From positions 5,774,509-5,838,508 of the forward strand of contig JANPWX010000008.1 of NCBI GenBank assembly GCA_024734555.1: a stretch of 64,000 nucleotides of DNA, given 5' to 3'. The notes beneath the pieces are model-generated. The model was not told the origin of the DNA and made no database searches. It worked only from the letters and a program-made list of their open reading frames with translations. Below, piece by piece: positions 56,701 to 64,000 of the stretch. Made by a program: the position numbers and the translations under genes. The DNA comes from Trochalopteron elliotii. Lineage: Eukaryota > Chordata > Aves > Passeriformes > Leiothrichidae. Position 1 is the stretch's first letter. Each line of letters begins with the position of its first letter.

Positions 56701-59700
56701 TTCTTCTCCCCAAGAGACTGTTTTGTCAAACCAGGAAAACATGTTGCCTGTTTTGTCTTAGGTTGCAACTACTTTCCCCACATAATTTTTGTTTTCGCTT
56801 CTGTTTGGTCAGTAATATGACCTTTACTGACAGAACAAGGAGCACAGAGTGTCCAATCTGTAAATGAGCCGTTCACATCCTCCCATCACTGGGAGGAAAA
56901 TTCTGGCGCCTGATAATGGATAGATTTCCTCTTAAATACCCACCCTTGTCGGTTCGTGGAGGTGGACAGTGTGCTGAGTATTGGTCTCCTTCATTTCCCT
57001 AGGAACTAGTTCATAAAAGGCTTTGAAGACCAGCAGAGTAAGTCTGGGTTTGGGGAGTTGACTCTCTAGAACATGATTGTGGTGATCAGGTTCAAGCAGA
57101 GGAGAGATCAGTGCTGTGATTTTTCTCCCAATTTCATTTTCCTCTCTTGAGTAAATGTAGATGTTGCTTTGTTTTGTTTCTTTTTACCCTCAACAATGAT
57201 GTTTTCCATACATAATCATGTCTTATCTGCCTCTAAAACCTTGGAGGACAGTTTAGGTCCCTTAGCCCCTGTGCTTTTTAGCAGTTACTGAGAGCATATT
57301 GGTCAATAGGAAATGATTGAAGTGGATTTCCCTCAGTGTGACAAGCTGCTTTGCCACCCACTTCTAGGAAAGGCAAAGTTTGATAGGAAGTGCAACAAAA
57401 TAAAGATGTGCAAACAGGTTAACCATAACATCGTTTGTACCAAATACTTCCCACTAGTTATAAGGACACTTGTTTTGCCATTGAGATGCGTAAGAATGCA
57501 GTTTGTATGCAGATGGGTGGGCGGGACAGTTGGGACTGCAGAGAACAGAGCTCCTCTTCTGTAAAACATCTTGTTTATTATTATGGAGATATTCTAATCT
57601 GAGGGCATCTAGAGGTTGCTTTAGCCATGATGAAATGAGGAAAAAAGAAAAGATTTCTCTTTATTGAGAGTTTGGTTCTTCTGTTGTCTTTGGCCCTTGT
57701 TCTGAAAAATACAAAATGCTTGGCATATTTTTATTGGCCATTAAAACAGCATGTACCTAAGGTTAAGTATGCAATTAAGTCTCCTCTAATAAATGTGCCC
57801 TTTTTCAACACATCCTTTTACTCCCTGGAATCTAATATAAGCATGTATTTTCAAAAAGAATTGTAATAAATGGCCTTTAAGAGTTCAATAGATGAAATGC
57901 TGCTGCCTCCTCTGCTGTACTCAAAGCCATTAAACACAGTGTATTCAGAGAATTGCCAGCTACGTGGCTGTTTAGACCCTCAAAAGCAGAACCTGTTACT
58001 AGAGATTCTGTGTTGTTCATGCACTTTCTGCGAGACAAATGTACAAAGGAGATAATGGGCTGGATCTCTTGCTTTCAGGAAGGCCAGGAATCAGATTCCC
58101 TGCTGGGGTGAAAGACTGAGAAGTATATACTTATTTGCACAAGCAGCAGTGCCAGCTTAGGCTCTCTCTGTTGCAGTTTCTCTCCATCTCTAACCTGTTT
58201 GTAATGCAGCTTTTGCTGTAGTTTCCAGGTCTTGCAATGAAAATCCACCTTAATTTTATATCATCCCATCTCCAATATTGTTAAACTGTCTAACATCCTG
58301 GATATTTCCTGTCTAGTTTGCTACTAGGGTTGTGTTTTGTGACTCAGATTCTGCTGTTTTGCTCCAATTTGCAGCTGAATGAGACACCATATAATGACAC
58401 CAGGATTTGCATTCAGTATGTGCTCTGTGAAGTCCCTGACACCTGATACATGTTGTGGGCAAGACTTGGTGTTCCTGTGGTTTGCTGATGCTCAAGTACC
58501 ACTTTTTTACCTCTGATTTAATATTTTGTCTAATGCCTGTATGCTTTAACCACAGCATTTGCAGCTTGTTATTTATTAGGAGTGTTGCATGTGTCATTAG
58601 ATAGTGACATGCTCCAAGGTGCTGTATGTCAAATTGCTTCTTTGATTATACATTTCGAAGTTAATTTTCCTGTATCTTCTCAGCTGTTTCCTTGGAACAC
58701 CTCTGGAAGAGTCTTACTAAAAAATAGTCAGAATTTCTTTTTGAAGTTTTGGCTTTTACTTTGTTTTAGTTGGCTACCAGAGAAAGCAAAATGTAAATGG
58801 GTATTTCTGGAATCACTGGCATTGATGTGAGTTGGTCTTAAACAGAAGATGCACATACATATAAGTTCAGCTGCTTTTAATGCTGATTGATATTAGGGAT
58901 CAATATCTAGGTTAGGCACTAAGTAGAACACTGCCCTAAAACAAATTGCACCAGAGACAAGGGCACCTTAGTTGTTTTATGAAAAGAAGAAAGTCTTTGA
59001 GCAAAAGCATGTAAGGTTAGTGTAGTTGATACCATTCCTGAACACTAATTATAGATAATTAGTCCCTTGAATATTTAGCTTTGAGGTAGTTAATGAAAAG
59101 GTCCTGTTGTTTTGCAAGGCAGGTAAAGAGTCTGAAGCAAATTGGGCATGTCCTCCTTGACTCTGTCTCTGAGAGCAGTGGAAAGGTCGTGTTCTGATTA
59201 CTAATCCAAACAGCAATCCTTGCAGGCAAAGGGTCTAGACTCTGACTTGTTTCTTTTGAAAAAATTCATCTTTGGAGCTGATGCCACATGACTGGAGATA
59301 GCAGAGCACTAGATCTTAAAGATAGATAAGACCATGCTGTGCTCTTGCGTGAGGTTATGGTTCCCTAGCTGCACTCAATTCATTATAGCCCGGAGAAAGG
59401 GAAAGCAGTGTGACAGAGCATGGCATCTTTCTAAACAGCTACATCAGTAGAAACCCCCTGCAGAATTTTAAGTCATTCATCATCTTCCCACCCTCATCCC
59501 TCCTTGCTGTGCTGATAAAATACTTTGCATCCATTATTAAAACACATCTTTCTGTATTAGAATGGCCCTGCAGCCAAAGCTGTTCTCTGCTTTGTTATGT
59601 GAGGCCAGAAACGATACAAACTTCTAATTTAATGTGTTTTCTGACAGTGACGTTGTTAGACTGCTCTTGGCAACTAACTTTCTTATTTCCATTGTTCTCA

Positions 59701-62700
59701 TGAATCAAAAATGTGCAAGTTAAAATGAGGTGACATATTTGTGTTTGGTTTGCATAAAATTGAATGGAAAGACTTAGCACAAACTTTGTTGAAAGGAAAC
59801 ACCAGCCTGTAGTAATGGATGTTCAAACCAAATCACCCAGTGTTACTTCTAACCTAGTGTGAGTTCCAGACTTGGTAAAATGCTCTGCCATGTGGATTCT
59901 GGTATAGAACAGCACCTTAAAGATGTCTTACCTTAGCTCAGTTTCTCTTAAGACTGGGTGCCATTTAAAGTGAGCACAATGCACAAGATTTATTTAGGTT
60001 TTGTGTGAATCTAAACAGAGTGGGCTGTGATGTGTGACCATCTGTCTAAAGGAGAAATAAAATTACATTAGAAGTGCCATATGATTTCTAAGTCTTATTG
60101 GAGGCTTCTGATATGAAACAACGTAGTAGATTATTATCTAAAGGAATAAATTGAAAGGGAAGGACTAGGAACAAGGTCCTCAAGAATTAACTCAGAATTT
60201 TCTCATGTAAAAGACTTTTTTACATAGAGGGTTTTCTTGTTTTTGAAACAGTCAAGACAAGACCAGGAAGTAAATATTTTGATATTGCTGAATTCTTCCC
60301 TGGAACAATATTTGCAATATTTGCCTGTGACAGCAGGTATTGTCGTACCCTGTTGAAGTGGTATTCTTAGGGAGTTCAGAGGCATTGCAGGAATGACTTT
60401 GGGTTCTCTGCTTTGACATATCTTTCAGCTCTCAATAGCTTCCTTCTGTGGGACCAGTTAAAGGCTCATAACAACCTACGAGGACAACCTGTACTTTCTA
60501 TAAATCTGATGCTGGCAGAACTGCTTGCCCTGGTATGATGGATGTGCTTTCTTGGTGTAGGGTCACTCCAGCAGGACTGGTTTTTGTTAAGTGTCAAGAA
60601 GTCCTCTCACTACTGGAAGACCTGAGAATTAAGGTGGTACAACTAGGTTTGTATACCCCCATTTAGAAATGTTTCCTTTTATACTCAGAATGAAGGAGCA
60701 TGAGAGGTTTAGGAGTACAGGTGCTTTTCAAAGGAGGTTTTGGAGGGTGGGGAGAGGAAGATTACTTGGTTGAAGTGTTGCAAGATAAATAACAGTGCCT
60801 TTTGGGTGTGATTATGAAAGGATTTAAAACAGCTTGCTGTTTCAGTCAAAGAAAAGAACCAATGATAGACAACAGGCCTACCTACCAGTAAATTCTCAAT
60901 GCTCATTCAGAACAAATTTCCAAATCTTTTGTTGCCACAATGTCACAAGGGTCTATTCTGCTGCCCTAAGTGTGTGGAGGATTCATAGAGCTAATTCCCG
61001 TAACACCAAGAGGAATTTTGCATGTAAATCTTTCACAAGGAGATTTTATATGTATTTCAATGAGCTGTTTCATTTTATCTTAGAAGCAATCTACAGACTT
61101 GAATTTTTCTTAGTATTGTCTGACAGACCATGACAAAACACTTAATAGTGACACAATGGCTCCTTCACAGCTGTTATAGTCTATTGTGGTGTGTGGCGTA
61201 ATTGGGGAACGTTTTAATCTGTTGATGCTCCACTCAGAGTAATGTGGATTATTGACAGGCTGCACTTGCTGCAAGCTAAACGTTGAGCATCTCCAAATGT
61301 TCTGCAAGCTGCAACTCTATATTGCACATATGGTATAGAAAATTTAGTATAGCAGCTACTGATAGACAGTAGACAAAAAATCTTGATGAGACTTGTCCAG
61401 TGGGTGCTCTTACACACCAGTAATCTCCAAGTGTGATCCTGTAAAGCTGTGTTTTCCCATGGAGGTCTGCCAAAGACATGCTCTCCCGAATCTGAGCACT
61501 TGGCTAAAACAAATGTCTGTTTTACTTAGATGCTAAAGATCCTTGAATGTGTTATGCTGTGGAAATATGCCTTTCCCCTTGGTGATAATTTTATCTGTTT
61601 CCAAACTAATGTCAGGCATCTGTGCTTTTGTGTACTGGACGTAATCTTCAATGAATTATAGTTATCTTTACATGTAAAGATGAGTAAAGGTTCATTTAGC
61701 CTAAAATGAACTGGGGGTCATCCTTGAGATCTGCCATTCATTCAGGGAAATAGCAAGTTCCACCATCTGTACAATTTGTTCTGGACAGGGAACAAAATTT
61801 AACTAGTGGAATGCACTGATACTTCTACTTATCATTACCAGCTTTCAACTTTGCATATTTAAATATAACTTTAAATTACATATCTTTATATAGAAAAAAG
61901 AAATTAAAAATGCTATGATAAAAGAATTACTTTGAGTGTCCCAGAGCCCTGAGTATCAATAGTAAAGGGAGCCTGATACTTCAGGAAGTTTGAGAATATG
62001 GCAGAAGAAGCTGTGGGACACTGTTTTTCTCCTGGTTTCACAAAACCCTTGATAAGTTGTTGGAGAAATCTTAAAAAATGACCAGGACCTCTTACTCCAT
62101 GTTTGCCATTTTAGTGTGTGATAGCACTGGGAGAGGGTTTCAAAAATGTCCAGGAAGGATCCAGGCAATTGAGCTCTTAGAGTATTCTGAGATGGTGGAA
62201 TTAAGACATAAATGCACAAGTTGTGTGGCCGTCTAGTTATGGCGTAATTAACGTCCAGCATCAAATGTCTTTGGTAAATGATTAAACAGCACAGTAAAGA
62301 GGCAAGTGTATCTTTCTGGTGTGTATTTTCAGATTTGAATAATTCAATAATGTTGACGCGAAAAATAAGCAAACACAGTTTGTATGTCTCACACAGGTTT
62401 GGAAACTCTGATGTGCAACAGCTTTCCAAAGAAGCATGTTAGAAATTGAGAAGCTTATTTCAAAGCTTAGGCTGCCAGCTGAATCTGCAGTAGGCAGAAA
62501 TTTCACAGGGACAGCTTGTTTTGCAAAGTATCTTGCTGCTGTTTTTCTTTTTTCCAGTGATGGAAATAACCGAGACTAGATTTCCCTCTGTGCTGCACCC
62601 CACCGCAGTCAATCCCCGCCCCCATATTTGAGCTTCAGATGGAAACAAAATATGCAAAGGAGGACAGAATTATATATTCTCTTAGGGTGATAGGATTTAC

Positions 62701-62884
62701 ATGCCTAGTAAGAAAGACTATGCACATGGTACATGTAAACAAATGCTGTTATATGTGAGCCTGCAGCATCAGGGCTTTTTCCTAGCACTCAGAAATGAAT
62801 TGTCACAAGCAATCAAAAGTGGCTCGTGTTCAGAGGCAACTGCGTATAGTGAGATACATGTACTTTATGCTGAAGTGTATGTAT
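50753..62884. other. Long single-copy AT-rich region without recognised genes
   Basis: About 12 kb. The open frames include 125 codons (plus, 52352) and 121 codons (plus, 56200), plus a 157-codon frame on the minus strand (62429-61956). None has a recognisable domain. Upstream of the 157-codon frame lies a GC-box-like word (CCCCGCCCCC, 62613). No repeat copy is recognised. Confidence 0.45.
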
Positions 62885-62894
62885 GGAATTACAA

Positions 62895-62945
62895 AATCTA
62901 TTAGGTAGGAAAAGACCTTCAATATCATCTTGTCCAAACATAGGT
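62895..62945 (-). mobile_element. Short CR1 3'-end relic
   Basis: The plus strand reads TTAGGTAGGAAAAGACCTTC, followed by AATATCATCTTGTCCAAACA. This matches the inverted CR1 3' end (GGTTGGAAAAGACCTTTAAGA, then TCATCAAGTCCAA) with a few changes. Only about 50 bases are recognisable, so the boundary is soft. Confidence 0.6.
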
Positions 62946-64000
62946 ATATGTTCAATACTTAAAGTAGAGAAATAGAAACAGTTTCCAGCTCTGTGGAGTT
63001 CAGTCTGGGCCTTTTCCACCTCTGAGATCCTTGCTCTGTTACACTTATCCCACTTTTAGCATGTGTCTTTGCTAAGAGTTTCCCTTTTCCCTCCAGGGTT
63101 GTGCACTTCTGAGAACACAATCCTTCCCTGTTCACTAAGCACACATGAGCCCAGAGGTTGGTAATATTCATCAGCCTTTCCTCCTCTCCAGGATCACAGC
63201 TAACCTGAGTCAGCACAAATATTTGCTAAGTTAATTAGGCTTTTTCTTTAATCTCAGAGTAATTTGGAGTAAGGTTTGGGTTTATTCTTGCAGTATTTAA
63301 GCATATGCACCGGTTCTTGCTTCTTTCTTCCGGCTCCTAGTTTTGCCATTGTGAAGTCATCTGATAAAAACTTGATCCTTCATTCAATTATTTGCTCATT
63401 TCATTTGATCCTCTTGCATATTTATGCATCAACTATGCTATATTTTTTGAATTACTAAGTACCTTTGTCTACCTGAGCCAGTGTAGGTTGAATCCTATGG
63501 AGCTGCTCTGTAGCAGACAAGTAGTTATTGGAAATTGCGCATAAATCTTTCACAGTTTCTGTTTCATTTTGGTGGCATCTTCACTGAGCTGATCAATAAC
63601 AGAGTCTATAATTTCTCTAGTGCTTCTTTAAGAAGTTGCAATGTTGTCAAAATCACAAAAGAACATCATTTGTCAACTTATGTCACTCCTAGTGTAGCAG
63701 ATGAGAAAATTGAGATCTCTGTCAAAATGATTTCCAGATCATCTCCCAAAGATTACCTCCTCAAATTTTTCTTGAAGTTTATATTTTCCAACATTTTTAT
63801 CTGTGATTGAAAGATGAATGTGTTTTTTTCTTGTCTCCTTGGAGACTTTGAAATTGAGATGCTGTATTTTTTAACCCACAACATAAACAAAATTAAAGAA
63901 AAAATAAAGTATGCCCCTACTCTGCTCATGGCTCATAACTCTACTCAGTTCTGTGATAGTCTGACAAATGCAAGATTTAGGGGATATTTTCCACCCTTTA
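62946..64000. other. Single-copy AT-rich sequence to the window end
   Basis: No repeat, RNA gene or exon recognised. Open frames are 91 codons or less. Confidence 0.5.

Noticed and set aside
1..64000. CRISPR array, bacterial operon, phage or plasmid features
   Set aside because: The window is vertebrate nuclear DNA with CR1 and LTR elements. There are no spaced short palindromic repeats and no tightly packed coding genes.

Overview
The window looks like a stretch of an AT-rich avian nuclear chromosome: a gene-poor intergenic region or a very large intron. The bird assignment rests on CR1 LINE 3' ends (two long fragments, one short one) and on two avian-style LTR elements. There is no operon-like arrangement, and I could not find one protein-coding gene that I would defend. 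The open frames in the single-copy sequence are short, lack recognisable domains, and are about as long as chance would produce in this composition.

Layout. 132-485: CR1 fragment, minus strand. 486-10396: single-copy sequence with one weak candidate first exon (signal-peptide-like, with a splice donor) at 891-972. 10397-11190: second CR1 fragment, minus strand. 11191-18253: single-copy sequence with a roughly 490 bp pyrimidine-rich tract near 16.2-16.7 kb and a small TTAA repeat. 18254-23876: the main feature, a complete endogenous retrovirus insertion on the minus strand. 23877-50202: single-copy sequence with a TATA/CCAAT promoter-like arrangement near 26.6 kb, an exon-like island near 36.1 kb and a (TA)19 microsatellite near 47.55 kb. 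50203-50752: a solo LTR on the plus strand. 50753-64000: single-copy sequence with a short CR1 relic at about 62.9 kb.

The provirus has a 6-bp target duplication (CTTATG on both sides), two LTRs of 419 and 427 bp, a polypurine tract next to the 3' LTR and a primer-binding-site-like sequence next to the 5' LTR. Between them lie a Gag-matrix-like start, a roughly 2 kb very GC- and CpG-rich block containing repeats and a 62-base assembly gap, a charge-rich frame, and a short hydrophobic Env-tail-like remnant. No protease, reverse transcriptase, RNase H or integrase was recognised, so it looks non-autonomous and broken. The origin of its GC-rich core is the most interesting open question here.

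The solo LTR has a 5-bp target duplication (GAGGA), a TATA-like box, an ATTAAA polyadenylation signal, two TGACTCA sites and a 15-bp minisatellite in its U3 part. Family names are given only to class level because no database search was possible. All counts of differences were made by eye.
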